This document shows, in pieces, positions 12,932 through 20,864 of a stretch of 27,536 nt of DNA. The stretch lies in NCBI GenBank assembly GCA_938022295.1, contig CALIDR010000022.1, positions 1 through 27,536 on the forward strand, read 5' to 3'. This DNA comes from an uncultured Burkholderiaceae bacterium (lineage in GTDB: Bacteria > Pseudomonadota > Gammaproteobacteria > Burkholderiales > Burkholderiaceae_C). Every line of letters begins with the position of its first letter. Position 1 is the stretch's first letter. The notes under the pieces were generated by a model. The model did not search any database, had not been told where the DNA came from, and saw only the letters and a list, made by a program, of their open reading frames with translations. The translations under genes were made by a program, and so were the position numbers.

Positions 12932-13426
12932 TCAGGCGGCCAGCGCCGCCTCGATGTCCTTCGCGATCGACTCCGGGGTGTCGGTGGGCGCGTAGCGCTT
13001 GATCACCTTCCCGTCGCGGCCGACGAGGAACTTGGTGAAGTTCCACTTGATCGCCTCGCTGCCGAGCAGCCCCGGCGCCTGCGCCTTCAGCCACCGCCAC
13101 AGCGGGTGCGCGTGGGCGCCGTTGACGTCGACCTTGGCCATCATCGGGAAGCTCACGCCGTAGTTCTTCTGGCAGAACGCGCCGATCTCGGCGTTGCTGC
13201 CCGGGTCCTGGCCGCCGAACTGGTTGCACGGGAAGCCGACGACGACGAGGCCGCGGTCGCGGTAGCGCTGCCACAGCGCCTCGAGGCCGGCGAACTGCGG
13301 CGTGAAGCCGCAGGCGCTGGCGGTGTTGACGATCAGCAGCACCTTGCCGCGCTGGCTCGCGAAGTCGGCCGGCTGGCCGTCGATCGAGGTCGCCTGGAAG
13401 TCGTAGATGGTGGTTGCCGTGCCCAT
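12932..13426 (-). CDS. Glutathione peroxidase family (thiol peroxidase)
   Basis: This 164-residue GPx-like peroxidase reduces hydrogen or lipid peroxides. It has the Cys form: peroxidatic Cys39 in NTASACGFTPQ, with Gln73 (NQFGGQDPG), Trp128 and Asn129 (IKWNFTKFLV) completing the catalytic tetrad. Cys67 in FPCNQFGGQ is the conserved family Cys, and Cys85 is a plausible resolving residue. Most bacterial members of this kind use thioredoxin rather than glutathione. There is no signal peptide, so it is cytoplasmic. It is the first gene of a two-gene unit with the aminotransferase; the functional link is not obvious. Confidence 0.94.
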   Translation of the reverse strand: MGTATTIYDFQATSIDGQPADFASQRGKVLLIVNTASACGFTPQFAGLEALWQRYRDRGLVVVGFPCNQFGGQDPGSNAEIGAFCQKNYGVSFPMMAKVDVNGAHAHPLWRWLKAQAPGLLGSEAIKWNFTKFLVGRDGKVIKRYAPTDTPESIAKDIEAALAA

Positions 13427-13539
13427 CGAAATCGCCGTTGCCGTGAACGAGCGCGCGATGGTACCCCCTGACTGCGGGGCGGCGCATTGACACGCGCGAA
13501 GCCACCGCGGACCATTCCCGGCGGGGGTGCGGGCGGGTC
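13427..13539. promoter_or_regulatory. Divergent intergenic region gpx / receiver protein
   Basis: These 113 bp lie between diverging genes and must carry both promoters. A GGGGG stretch lies some 15 nt before the receiver-protein ATG. I see no recognisable operator such as an OxyR site and no clear -10/-35 hexamers. Confidence 0.35.
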
Positions 13540-14442
13540 ATGGGCCAACCATACAAGGTCGTCTTGCGGGGATTCAGTGCGTTCGAGCGCAGCGCGCTCG
13601 GGTCGTACTTCCGCCTGAGCGCCGACCGCCTGCCGGGCTACGAGCAGGTGCCGGCGCTGGCCGACGCCGACTTCGCGGTCGCCGACGCCGACCAGCCGGC
13701 CGTGGTCGACGAACTGCGCCGCCACGGCCGGATGCCGACGACGGTGTTCGTCGGCGCCGAGGCGCCCGCCGGCGCCGTGGCGTGGACGATGCGGCCGATC
13801 GACCCGCTGCACGTGATGCGCGAGCTCGACGCCATCGCGGCGCTGCACCACCTGCCGCCCTCGGTCGCGCCGCGCGCGCCGGGCGTGCCGCCGCCGCGCA
13901 ACGGCAACGGCGGCGGCAACGGTTTCGACCATCCGCAGCGGCGCGCGTCGGATTCGCAGCCCGGCGCGTTCGACGACCGCCCGCTCGACCGCGCCTTCGC
14001 CCCGCCGCCGCTGCCTTCCCAAGGGGAGGCGCGCGGCCGCGCGCTCGTCGTCGACGACAGCGAGATCGCGCTGCGCGCGCTCGAGCGCCAGTTGCAGGCG
14101 CGCGGCGTGCGCGCCCAGCGCAGCACGCACAGCACGCAGGCGCTCGAGGCGCTGGCGCGCGAGACGTTCGACTTCGTGCTGATCGACGTCGACCTCGGCG
14201 ACGGCAGCGAGCTCGACGGCCTCGGTCTGTGCCGCCACATCAAGCGCCAGCACCACCACCCGGCCGGGCGGCCGCCGGTGGTGCTGATCGTCTCCGCGCA
14301 CGCGGCGCCGGTCGACCAGGTCCGCGGCACGCTCGCCGGCTGCGACGCCTACCTCGCCAAGCCGCTCGACGACGCCGCGCTGCGTCAGGCGCTGCTGCGC
14401 CACGGGCTGCCGCTCGAGGCGTCGGCCGCCGCCGCCGGCTGA
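13540..14442 (+). CDS. Response regulator with degenerate N-terminal receiver-like domain
   Basis: This 300-residue protein has a C-terminal receiver domain at about 166-290. It has the acidic pair Asp172-Asp173, phospho-acceptor Asp216 (FVLID), Ser252 in the Thr/Ser switch position (VSAH) and Lys274 (AKPLD), so it should be phosphorylatable. The first 100 residues also look like a receiver fold, with alternating strands and helices and a PIDP motif where KP would sit, but the acidic pocket is missing. A Pro- and Asn/Gly-rich linker (about 105-160) joins them. There is no DNA-binding or enzymatic output domain and no partner kinase next to it. The output is therefore likely protein-protein interaction or phosphate relay. 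The pseudo-receiver call is inference. Confidence 0.8.
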   Translation: MGQPYKVVLRGFSAFERSALGSYFRLSADRLPGYEQVPALADADFAVADADQPAVVDELRRHGRMPTTVFVGAEAPAGAVAWTMRPIDPLHVMRELDAIAALHHLPPSVAPRAPGVPPPRNGNGGGNGFDHPQRRASDSQPGAFDDRPLDRAFAPPPLPSQGEARGRALVVDDSEIALRALERQLQARGVRAQRSTHSTQALEALARETFDFVLIDVDLGDGSELDGLGLCRHIKRQHHHPAGRPPVVLIVSAHAAPVDQVRGTLAGCDAYLAKPLDDAALRQALLRHGLPLEASAAAAG

Positions 14443-14455
14443 CCCGGCCCGCCGC

Positions 14456-15358
14456 TCACCCGCCGCTTGGCGGCCGCCGCCCCGGCCACGCGGCCATCAC
14501 GGCCGCGGCCACGATCAGCGCACCGCCGGCCACCGTCGTCGCGCCGAGCACCGCCGCGCCGAGCGCGACCGCCGACAGTGCCGCGAACACGATCTCGGTC
14601 AGCAGCACGACGGCGGTGGCGTGGGCGGCCAGCCGCGCCGCGCCGTACTGCAGCGCCAGGTTGCCGGCGACGAACAGCGCCGCCAGCGCGAGCGCGCCGG
14701 CGACCCACGGCAGCCGCGGCGCCGGCGGCGCGGGCACGAGCCCGCCGAGCGTCAGCGCCGCCGCCAGCGCGCCGGCCACCAGCACCCCGCCGGCGAACAT
14801 CGCCACCGCGCGCGCGGCCTCGCTGCGCGCGGCCTCGCGCCTGAGCATCACGTTGTTCAGCGCGAACGCGAAACCGCCGAGCACGCCCAGCGCCTCGGCC
14901 AGCGTGCGCGGCAGCGGCCAGCCGCCGCCCGAAGGCCACAGCACGACCATCGCGCCGGCGAGCGCCAGCGCCACCCGCACCAGCGCCGCCGGCGGCAGCG
15001 CCTCGCGCAGCAACAGGCGCGCAAGGCCCACCGCCCACAGCGGCATCAGGTAGAACAGCAGCACGACGCGCACGACGTCGCCGATCGTCACCGCCCAGTT
15101 GAACGCCGCGTTCGTCGTCCCCGAGGCGAGCACGACGACCCACAGCGAGCGGTGACGCGCGATCTCGCGCCACGCCGCCGGCCGGGCGGCGCCGATCGCG
15201 AGCGCGGCGACGACGTAGACCAGCGTCGTCGCCCACAGCGGGTGCAGGCCGGCGTCGGCCAGCCGGCGCAGCGGCCACCACGACAGCCCCCACACGCCGG
15301 CGTTGAACGTCAGCGCGAGCGCGGGCCAGGTCGCCACACGCCGGTCAGTGGACGTCAC
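14456..15358 (-). CDS. EamA/DMT-family permease
   Basis: This is an inner-membrane transporter of the drug/metabolite superfamily, 300 residues with about ten hydrophobic helices in two EamA repeats. FNAGVWGLSWWPLRRL at the N-terminus and ALNNVMLRREA in the second half are typical. Such proteins export amino acids, metabolites or drugs, and the substrate cannot be read from sequence. The start is taken as GTG 15358, which overlaps the end of lplT by 14 nt and suggests coupled translation. A second GTG seven codons later would also work. Its stop lies 13 nt from the convergent stop of the receiver-protein gene. Confidence 0.88.
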   Translation of the reverse strand: MTSTDRRVATWPALALTFNAGVWGLSWWPLRRLADAGLHPLWATTLVYVVAALAIGAARPAAWREIARHRSLWVVVLASGTTNAAFNWAVTIGDVVRVVLLFYLMPLWAVGLARLLLREALPPAALVRVALALAGAMVVLWPSGGGWPLPRTLAEALGVLGGFAFALNNVMLRREAARSEAARAVAMFAGGVLVAGALAAALTLGGLVPAPPAPRLPWVAGALALAALFVAGNLALQYGAARLAAHATAVVLLTEIVFAALSAVALGAAVLGATTVAGGALIVAAAVMAAWPGRRPPSGG

Positions 15359-16610
15359 TGCGCGCGATCGCGAGCAGGCGTTCCACCTCCTCGCGGTGGT
15401 GGACGCCGTTGCGGCGGTGCCAGCGGCGGATCGCCTCCATCGTGCCGGCGACGACGAGGCCGAAGATCGTGATCGCGCCGAACGCCGACAGGCCCCACTT
15501 CGTCATCCCGGTGTAGAACGCACCGAGGGCGAGGATGCACGCCTGCTCGTTGAAGTTCTGCACCGCGATCGAGCGCCCGGCGCCCATCAGGTTGTGGCCG
15601 CGGTGCTGCAGCAGCGCGTTCATCGGCACGACGAGGAAGCCGCCCAGCGCGCCGAGCAGCATCAGGAACGGCGCGGCGATCCACACCGCGTCGATGACGT
15701 TCATCGCGATCACCAGCAGCCCCATCGCGACGCCGAGCGGGATCACGCGCGTGGCGTGCTCGAGCCGCATCACGACGGAGGCGACGACGGCGCCGACGGC
15801 GGTGCCGATCGCGACCACGCCGACCAGCGACGCCGCCTGCGTCGTGCCGTAGCCGAGCGCGGCCGCCGCCCACGCGAGCACGATGTAGCGCAGGTTGCCC
15901 GACACGCCCCAGAACAGCGTCGTCGTCGCCAGCGAGATCTGGCCGAGCTTGTCCTTCCACAGCCGCGCGTTGCACTGCGCGAAGTCGGCCACCAGCACCA
16001 GCGGGTTGCGGCCGAACGGGCGCAGCGGCGCCGCGGTGCGCGGGATGTAGAGGTTGAACACCGCCGCCAGCACGTACAGCGCGATCAGCGCCGCGATCGC
16101 CGCCTCGGCGGCGCCGTCCACGCCCGGCGGCGCCACCGCGAGCAGGTGCGGCGCGACGAGCGGGCCGACGAGCTGGCCGCCGAGCACGACGCCGAGGATG
16201 ATCGAGGCGATCGTCAGCCCCTCGATCCAGCCGTTGGCCTTGACGAGCTGCGACGGCGGCAGCAGCTCGGTGAGGATGCCGTACTTGGCCGGTGAGTACG
16301 CCGCCGCACCGAGCCCGACCACCGCGTAGGCCAGCAGAGGGTGCAGGCCGGCCAGCATCGCCAGGCAGCCGACGACCTTGATGCTGTTCGAGACGAACAT
16401 CACCTTGCCCTTCGGCAAGGCGTCGGCGAAGGCGCCGACGAACGGCGCCAGCAGCACGTAGAACAGCGCGAACATCGGCACCAGCGCGGCGCGCTGCCAC
16501 TCGTCGGCGCCGCGCGTGCGCAGCAGTTCGATCGCGGCGACGAACAGCGCGTTGTCGGCCAGCGAGCTGAAGAACTGCGCCGCCATGATCGTGTAGAAAC
16601 CTCGTTTCAT
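15345..16610 (-). CDS. lplT: Lysophospholipid transporter LplT (MFS)
   Basis: This 421-residue major facilitator carrier moves lysophospholipids, chiefly 2-acyl-glycerophosphoethanolamine, across the inner membrane so they can be re-acylated. The N-terminus MKRGFYTIMAAQFFSSLADNAL is diagnostic of LplT. SPAKYGILTELLP and LVKANGWIEGLTI in the N-terminal half and GRSIAVQNFNEQ in the C-terminal half are also family motifs. In enterobacteria lplT sits beside aas; here no acyltransferase is adjacent, so re-acylation must be encoded elsewhere. It is divergent from alr and overlaps the downstream permease gene by 14 nt. Confidence 0.93.
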   Translation of the reverse strand: MKRGFYTIMAAQFFSSLADNALFVAAIELLRTRGADEWQRAALVPMFALFYVLLAPFVGAFADALPKGKVMFVSNSIKVVGCLAMLAGLHPLLAYAVVGLGAAAYSPAKYGILTELLPPSQLVKANGWIEGLTIASIILGVVLGGQLVGPLVAPHLLAVAPPGVDGAAEAAIAALIALYVLAAVFNLYIPRTAAPLRPFGRNPLVLVADFAQCNARLWKDKLGQISLATTTLFWGVSGNLRYIVLAWAAAALGYGTTQAASLVGVVAIGTAVGAVVASVVMRLEHATRVIPLGVAMGLLVIAMNVIDAVWIAAPFLMLLGALGGFLVVPMNALLQHRGHNLMGAGRSIAVQNFNEQACILALGAFYTGMTKWGLSAFGAITIFGLVVAGTMEAIRRWHRRNGVHHREEVERLLAIARSDVH

Positions 16611-16736
16611 GCGCGGCGCCCGCGCGCCGCTGCCGGGTGTGCTGCCGGCGCGGCGTGTCGTCTCCTCCAGCCCGGACGGTTATAGCATGCAGGCCGCCGG
16701 CGCCGCCCCGCGGCGCCGGCGTACGATGCCCCGGCC
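16611..16736. promoter_or_regulatory. Divergent intergenic region lplT / alr
   Basis: This 126-bp region has one AT-rich hexamer. TATAAC at 16684-16679 on the minus strand could be the lplT -10, with no good -35. GGAGGAG follows on the minus strand, some 45 nt before the lplT ATG, too far to be its ribosome binding site. No clear signal is visible for alr. Confidence 0.35.
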
Positions 16737-17834
16737 ATGCCGCGCCCGATCGAAGCCCTGATCCACACCGAAGCGCTCGCCCACAACCTGGGCCGCGCGC
16801 GCGAGCGCGCCGGCGGCGCGCGCGTGTGGGCGGTCGTCAAGGCCAACGCCTACGGCCACGGCATCGAGCGCGCGTTCGAGGGGTTGCGCGGCGCCGACGG
16901 CTTCGCGCTGCTCGACCTGGCCGAAGCCGAGCGGCTGCGCGCGCTCGGCTGGCGCGGGCCGGTGCTGCTGCTCGAGGGCTGCTTCGAGCCCCGCGACCTC
17001 GAGGCCTGTTCGCGGCTGCACCTGTGGCACGTCGTGCACTGCGGCGAGCAGATCGACTGGCTCGCGCTTCACAAGACGCACCAGCCGCACCGCGTGTTCC
17101 TGAAGGTCAACAGCGGCATGAACCGGCTCGGCTTCGCGCCGGCGTCGGTGCGCACCGCTTGGGCGCGGCTGGACGCGCTGCCGCAGGTCGGCGAGATCTC
17201 GCTGATGACGCACTTTTCCGACGCCGACGGCGCGCGCGGCATCGCGCACCAGATGGCCGCGTTCGACGCCGCCACGCGCGACCTGCCCGGCGAGCGGTGC
17301 CTGGCCAACAGCGCCGCCGTGCTGCGCCACGCGCGCGAGGCGGGCGTGGCCGCCGACTGGGTGCGCGCCGGCGTGCTGTGCTACGGCAGCGCGCCCGACT
17401 TCCCGGCGCACGACATCGCGCACTGGGACCTGCGGCCGACGATGACGCTGCGCTCGCGCCTGATCGCGATCCAGACGCTGCAGCGCGGCGACACCGTCGG
17501 CTACGGCAGCACGTTCACCGCCGATGCCGCGCTGCGCATCGGCATCGTCGCCTGCGGCTACGCCGACGGCTACCCGCGCCACTGCGCCACCGGTACGCCG
17601 GTGCTCGTCGACGGCGTGCGCACGCGCACGGTGGGCCGGGTGTCGATGGACATGCTCGCGGTCGACCTCGCGCCGGTGCCCGGGGCCGGCTTCGGCAGCG
17701 AGGTCACGCTGTGGGGCGAAGGCCCGGGCGGCAGCCGGCTGCCGGTCGACGACGTCGCGCACGCCGCCGGCACGATCGGCTACCAACTGATGTGCGCGCT
17801 GGCGCCGCGGGTGCCGGTGCGCGCGGTGTCCTGA
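16737..17834 (+). CDS. alr: Alanine racemase
   Basis: This 365-residue PLP enzyme interconverts L- and D-alanine to supply D-Ala for peptidoglycan. Lys35 in VVKANAYGHG binds PLP and is one catalytic base; Tyr256 in VGYGSTFTA is the other. Arg130 in NSGMNRLGF and the SMDM motif near 303-306 are conserved. The length is normal. The frame has an earlier out-of-frame ATG at 16726, so the start at 16737 is clear. The lplT-alr-radA neighbourhood is typical of Burkholderiales. Alr and DadX cannot be told apart with certainty, but the absence of dadA nearby favours biosynthetic Alr. Confidence 0.95.
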   Translation: MPRPIEALIHTEALAHNLGRARERAGGARVWAVVKANAYGHGIERAFEGLRGADGFALLDLAEAERLRALGWRGPVLLLEGCFEPRDLEACSRLHLWHVVHCGEQIDWLALHKTHQPHRVFLKVNSGMNRLGFAPASVRTAWARLDALPQVGEISLMTHFSDADGARGIAHQMAAFDAATRDLPGERCLANSAAVLRHAREAGVAADWVRAGVLCYGSAPDFPAHDIAHWDLRPTMTLRSRLIAIQTLQRGDTVGYGSTFTADAALRIGIVACGYADGYPRHCATGTPVLVDGVRTRTVGRVSMDMLAVDLAPVPGAGFGSEVTLWGEGPGGSRLPVDDVAHAAGTIGYQLMCALAPRVPVRAVS

Positions 17835-17858
17835 CCCACGTCATCGAAGGGAGCAGCG

Positions 17859-18107
17859 ATGGGCATCCTCGGCACGATCGTCCTCGGCCTGATCGTCGGC
17901 GCGGTCGCGCGCTTCGTGATGCCGGGCGAGCAGAAGATGGGCTGGATCATGACGATCCTGCTCGGCATCGGCGGCTCGCTGGTGGCCGGCTTCGTCGGCC
18001 AGGCGCTCGGCTGGTACCGCGTCGGCCAGGCGCCGGGCTTCATCGCGTCGGTGGCCGGCGCGCTGCTGCTGCTGTTCGTCGGCAGCCGGCTGTCCGGCCG
18101 CAAGTAG
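17859..18107 (+). CDS. GlsB/YeaQ/YmgE family membrane protein
   Basis: This 82-residue protein consists of three hydrophobic helices. The family is often labelled transglycosylase-associated, and the glycine-rich pattern (GLIVGAVARFVMPG, GIGGSLVAGF) is characteristic. The family is linked to stress responses, but its biochemical role is not known. A GGGAG ribosome binding site precedes the ATG, which lies 24 nt after the alr stop. The next gene follows after 8 nt, so alr, this gene and arfB may form one transcript. Confidence 0.9.
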   Translation: MGILGTIVLGLIVGAVARFVMPGEQKMGWIMTILLGIGGSLVAGFVGQALGWYRVGQAPGFIASVAGALLLLFVGSRLSGRK

Positions 18108-18115
18108 CGCCGGCG

Positions 18116-18535
18116 ATGGCCCAGGGTGCGCGCTGCGCGGTGAACCCGGCCGAGGTCGAACTGAGCGCGATCCGCGCCCAGGGCGCCGGCGGTCAGAACG
18201 TCAACAAGGTCTCCAACGCGGTGCACCTGCGCTTCGACATCGGCGCCTCGTCGCTGCCGGCCGACGTCAAGCAGCGGCTGCTCGCGTCGCGCGACCACCG
18301 CATCAGCGCCGACGGCGTCGTCGTGATCAAGGCGCAGACGCACCGCAGCCTGCCACGCAACGAGGCCGACGCGCTCGCGCGGCTGCAGGCGATGGTCGAC
18401 GCCGCGGCCGAGCCGCCGCGCGAGCGCCGGCCGACGCAGCCCACGCGCGCATCGCAGCAGCGGCGGCTGCAGCGCAAGGCACTGCACGCGCGGCTGAAGG
18501 CCGCACGCGGCAAGGTGGTGCCGGCAGCGGAGTGA
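18116..18535 (+). CDS. arfB: Alternative ribosome-rescue factor ArfB (YaeJ), peptidyl-tRNA hydrolase
   Basis: This 139-residue GGQ-domain protein frees ribosomes stalled on mRNAs lacking a stop codon by hydrolysing peptidyl-tRNA in the A site. The catalytic GGQ is at 25-27 within IRAQGAGGQNVNKVSNAVHLRF, as in the RF-1-like peptidyl-tRNA hydrolase family. The C-terminal 40 residues are strongly basic (RRLQRKALHARLKAARGK), the tail that lies in the mRNA entry channel. It is much shorter than RF1 or RF2 and lacks codon-recognition domains, which identifies it as ArfB. It begins 8 nt after the GlsB-like gene. Confidence 0.94.
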   Translation: MAQGARCAVNPAEVELSAIRAQGAGGQNVNKVSNAVHLRFDIGASSLPADVKQRLLASRDHRISADGVVVIKAQTHRSLPRNEADALARLQAMVDAAAEPPRERRPTQPTRASQQRRLQRKALHARLKAARGKVVPAAE

Positions 18536-18545
18536 GGGCGCCTCA
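18533..18545. terminator. Short palindrome formed by two convergent stop codons
   Basis: TGAGG-GCG-CCTCA forms a 5-bp stem made from the stop codons of arfB and the PEP-CTERM gene and the bases between them. There is no T-run, so any terminator role is weak. Confidence 0.25.
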
Positions 18546-19184
18546 GCGGCGGCGGCGCACCGCCGCTGCGACGCCGAGGCCGGCCAGCGCGAGGGCCAGC
18601 GTGCCGGGGGCGGGCACGGCGTGCTGGGCTAGCGTGAGGTTGTCGAGCGACGGGTAGCCCGCAGTGGGCTCGGTCAGCGTCAGTGTCAGCGACACCAGGC
18701 CGGTGTCGGAGACGAAGCCGGCGAAGCTGGTGCGAAGGGCATCGGTGAGATCGACCTCCAGCGAGGCGCCGGCAAGATCGAGGGCGACGATCGTCAGCCG
18801 CGCGCCCTCGGCGAAGGCGCCGAGCACGTCGCTGCCGAAGAAATCGGCGCCGGCCGCGAACACGCCGCGCGCGAAGGCGTCGAGCACGATGTCGTACTCG
18901 GACCCGCCGTTGGTCAAGAACCCGTCGGCACCGGCGTAGAGGTCGTCGCCGCTCGACGCCCGGTAGCCGATGCCGCCGGCATTGCGCGTCACCTCGTTGG
19001 AGCCGAGGCCGGCGCCGTCGGTCAGGTCGTCGAAGCCGTCGTCGCCGATGCGCGCCGCCGGGTCGGCCAGCGCGACGGCGCCCAGAAAGGCAGTGCGGTC
19101 GGTGTAGACCGCGAGCGCCGGCGAGGCGGCCAGCGCGAGCGCGGCAGCGGCAAGTGCACGGACGGCGGTGTCGCGGACGTTCAT
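18543..19184 (-). CDS. PEP-CTERM-type exported protein
   Basis: This 213-residue surface protein has a signal peptide cut after Ala25 (SPALA). It ends with a sorting tail: VPAPGT at about 190-195, a hydrophobic helix and RRRR at the very end. That is the PEP-CTERM layout, with the PEP triplet changed to PAP. Such proteins are recognised by an exosortase (EpsH/XrtA type), processed and often released or attached with exopolysaccharide. The middle region is low in charge and rich in Gly/Asp/Ala (beta-sandwich-like), without a known enzyme motif. A strong GGAGG ribosome binding site precedes ATG 19184. It diverges from radA by 77 bp. No exosortase is in this window. Confidence 0.85.
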   Translation of the reverse strand: MNVRDTAVRALAAAALALAASPALAVYTDRTAFLGAVALADPAARIGDDGFDDLTDGAGLGSNEVTRNAGGIGYRASSGDDLYAGADGFLTNGGSEYDIVLDAFARGVFAAGADFFGSDVLGAFAEGARLTIVALDLAGASLEVDLTDALRTSFAGFVSDTGLVSLTLTLTEPTAGYPSLDNLTLAQHAVPAPGTLALALAGLGVAAAVRRRR

Positions 19185-19229
19185 CGCAGCTCCCTCCAGG
19201 CGGCGTCGGCAGCACGCAGTATGCGCGAT

Positions 19230-19243
19230 CCGGCCGCGGCCGG
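19230..19243. promoter_or_regulatory. 14-bp perfect palindrome between PEP-CTERM gene and radA
   Basis: CCGGCCGCGGCCGG is a perfect palindrome in the 77-bp divergent region. It could be an operator or a hairpin in the radA leader. Pure G/C palindromes arise easily in DNA of this composition, so the call is weak. Confidence 0.25.
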
Positions 19244-19261
19244 CACCGTCACAATGCCGGC

Positions 19262-20620
19262 GTGGCGCGCACGACGTACGTCTGCAACGAATGCGGCGGC
19301 ACGAGCCCGAAGTGGCTCGGCCGCTGCCCGCACTGCAGCGCCTGGAACACGCTCGAGGAGGCGGTCGCCGAGCCCGCGGGCGGGGCGGCGAAGCACCGCT
19401 TCCAGGCGCTCGCGCGCACGGCGCCGGTGGCCACGCTCGCCGAGATCGACGCCGCCGACGTCGAGCGCACGCCCACCGGCCTCGACGAGCTCGACCGCGT
19501 GCTCGGCGGCGGCGTCGTGCCCGGCGGCGTCGTGCTGATCGGCGGCGACCCGGGCATCGGCAAGAGCACGCTGCTGCTGCAGGCGGTCGACGCGCTGTCG
19601 GCGCGGCTGAAGGTGCTCTACGTGACAGGCGAGGAGTCCGGCGCGCAGGTCGCGCTGCGCGCGCGCCGGCTGGGCCTGGACGGCACGCGGGTGCGCGTGC
19701 TCGCCGAGATCCGGCTCGAGCGCATCCTCGCCACCGTCGAGGCCGAGAAGCCGGCGTTCGTCGTCATCGACTCGATCCAGACGCTGTACTCGGACCAGCT
19801 GACCTCCGCCCCGGGCTCGGTCGCGCAGGTGCGCGAGTGCGCGGCGCAGCTCACGCGCACCGCGAAGGCCGGCGGCGCGGCGATGGTGCTCGTCGGCCAC
19901 GTGACGAAGGAAGGCGCGCTCGCCGGCCCGCGCGTGCTCGAGCACATCGTCGACACCGTGCTGTACTTCGAGGGCGACACCCACTCGAGCTTCCGCCTCG
20001 TGCGCGCGATCAAGAACCGCTTCGGCGCCGTCAACGAGATCGGCGTGTTCGCGATGACGGAGCGCGGGCTGCGCGGCGTCGGCAACCCGAGCGCGATCTT
20101 CCTGTCCACGCACGGCGCGCCGGTGGCGGGGTCGTGCGTGCTCGTCACGCTCGAGGGCACGCGGCCGCTGCTGGTCGAGGTGCAGGCCCTCGTCGACGGC
20201 GGCGGGCCGAGCCCGCGGCGGCTGTCGGTCGGCCTCGACCGCGATCGCCTGGCGATGCTGCTCGCCGTGCTGCACCGCCACGCCGGCGTGTCGTGCCTCG
20301 ACCAGGACGTGTTCGTCAACGCGGTGGGCGGCGTGCGCATCGCCGAGCCCGCGGCCGACCTCGCGGTGCTGCTGGCGATCCAGAGCTCGCTGCGGGGCAA
20401 GGCCCTGCCGCGCGGCTTCGTCGCCTTCGGCGAGATCGGCCTGGCCGGCGAGGTGCGCCCGGCCCCGCGCGGCCAGGAACGGCTGAAGGAGGCGGCCAAG
20501 CTCGGCTTCGCGACCGCGCTGGTGCCGAAGGCCAACGCGCCGAAGAAGGCGATCGAGGGCCTGGCGATCCACCCCGTCGAGCGCGTCGAGGAGGCGATCG
20601 ACATCGTGCGGAGCCTGTGA
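19262..20620 (+). CDS. radA: DNA repair protein RadA
   Basis: This 452-residue RecA-like ATPase helps branch migration and processing of recombination intermediates. An N-terminal zinc finger (Cys8-x2-Cys11, Cys22-x2-Cys25), Walker A GGDPGIGKST with Lys101, the RadA-specific KNRFG at 251-255 and a C-terminal Lon-protease-like domain are all present. The start is GTG 19262, because it gives the normal family N-terminus MARTTYVCNECG; the longer frame upstream is not RadA. The stop codon lies inside the left arm of an inverted repeat (20616-20636). Confidence 0.97.
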   Translation: MARTTYVCNECGGTSPKWLGRCPHCSAWNTLEEAVAEPAGGAAKHRFQALARTAPVATLAEIDAADVERTPTGLDELDRVLGGGVVPGGVVLIGGDPGIGKSTLLLQAVDALSARLKVLYVTGEESGAQVALRARRLGLDGTRVRVLAEIRLERILATVEAEKPAFVVIDSIQTLYSDQLTSAPGSVAQVRECAAQLTRTAKAGGAAMVLVGHVTKEGALAGPRVLEHIVDTVLYFEGDTHSSFRLVRAIKNRFGAVNEIGVFAMTERGLRGVGNPSAIFLSTHGAPVAGSCVLVTLEGTRPLLVEVQALVDGGGPSPRRLSVGLDRDRLAMLLAVLHRHAGVSCLDQDVFVNAVGGVRIAEPAADLAVLLAIQSSLRGKALPRGFVAFGEIGLAGEVRPAPRGQERLKEAAKLGFATALVPKANAPKKAIEGLAIHPVERVEEAIDIVRSL

Positions 20621-20864
20621 CCCTAGATCCGGCAGTTGGGCGCGCCCGAGCGGGCCGTCACCGGGCGCGCTGGCAAGACGCGAACCGCAGCGATGGCGCG
20701 GGCCATCGCGAGGATTCGCAACGCCGCCAGCGTGGCCGAGGGCGGCTCGATCGGGTGTGCAGCGTCGTCACCCGAAACGTGACCGTCCGCGCGGGCGAGA
20801 ACACCGAGCAAGCGAGCAGGTTGCATGCAGAATCGAGCGGTCGACTGCCGGATCTAGGGTGACA
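20616..20864. repeat. Element of about 249 bp bounded by 21-bp inverted repeats
   Basis: The left arm at 20616-20636 and the right arm at 20844-20864 are reverse complements at 20 of 21 positions. The inner 17 bp match perfectly: ACCCTAGATCCGGCAGT at 20620-20636 and its complement at 20844-20860. The left arm contains the radA stop codon. The right arm contains an AGGG that serves as ribosome binding site and the A of the next ATG. The interior has no convincing gene; an open frame of 67 codons on the minus strand (20623-20826) has no recognisable product. It may be a small non-autonomous mobile element (MITE-like) or a long-range RNA stem. No target-site duplication is evident. Confidence 0.7.
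20690..20709. repeat. Perfect hairpin inside the inverted-repeat element
   Basis: GCGATGGC, a four-base loop GCGG, then GCCATCGC: an 8-bp perfect stem in the interior of the element. No T-run follows, so it is not a classic terminator. It could be a structured core of the element or an RNA processing site. Confidence 0.55.

Noticed and set aside
19230..19243. G/C palindromes at 19230 and 22738 as specific operators
   Set aside because: Listed only as weak sites, because perfect G/C palindromes of this size are common in DNA of this composition.
20623..20826. A 67-codon minus-strand gene inside the inverted-repeat element
   Set aside because: It has no recognisable product and no good ribosome binding site, and it stops within the repeat arm itself.
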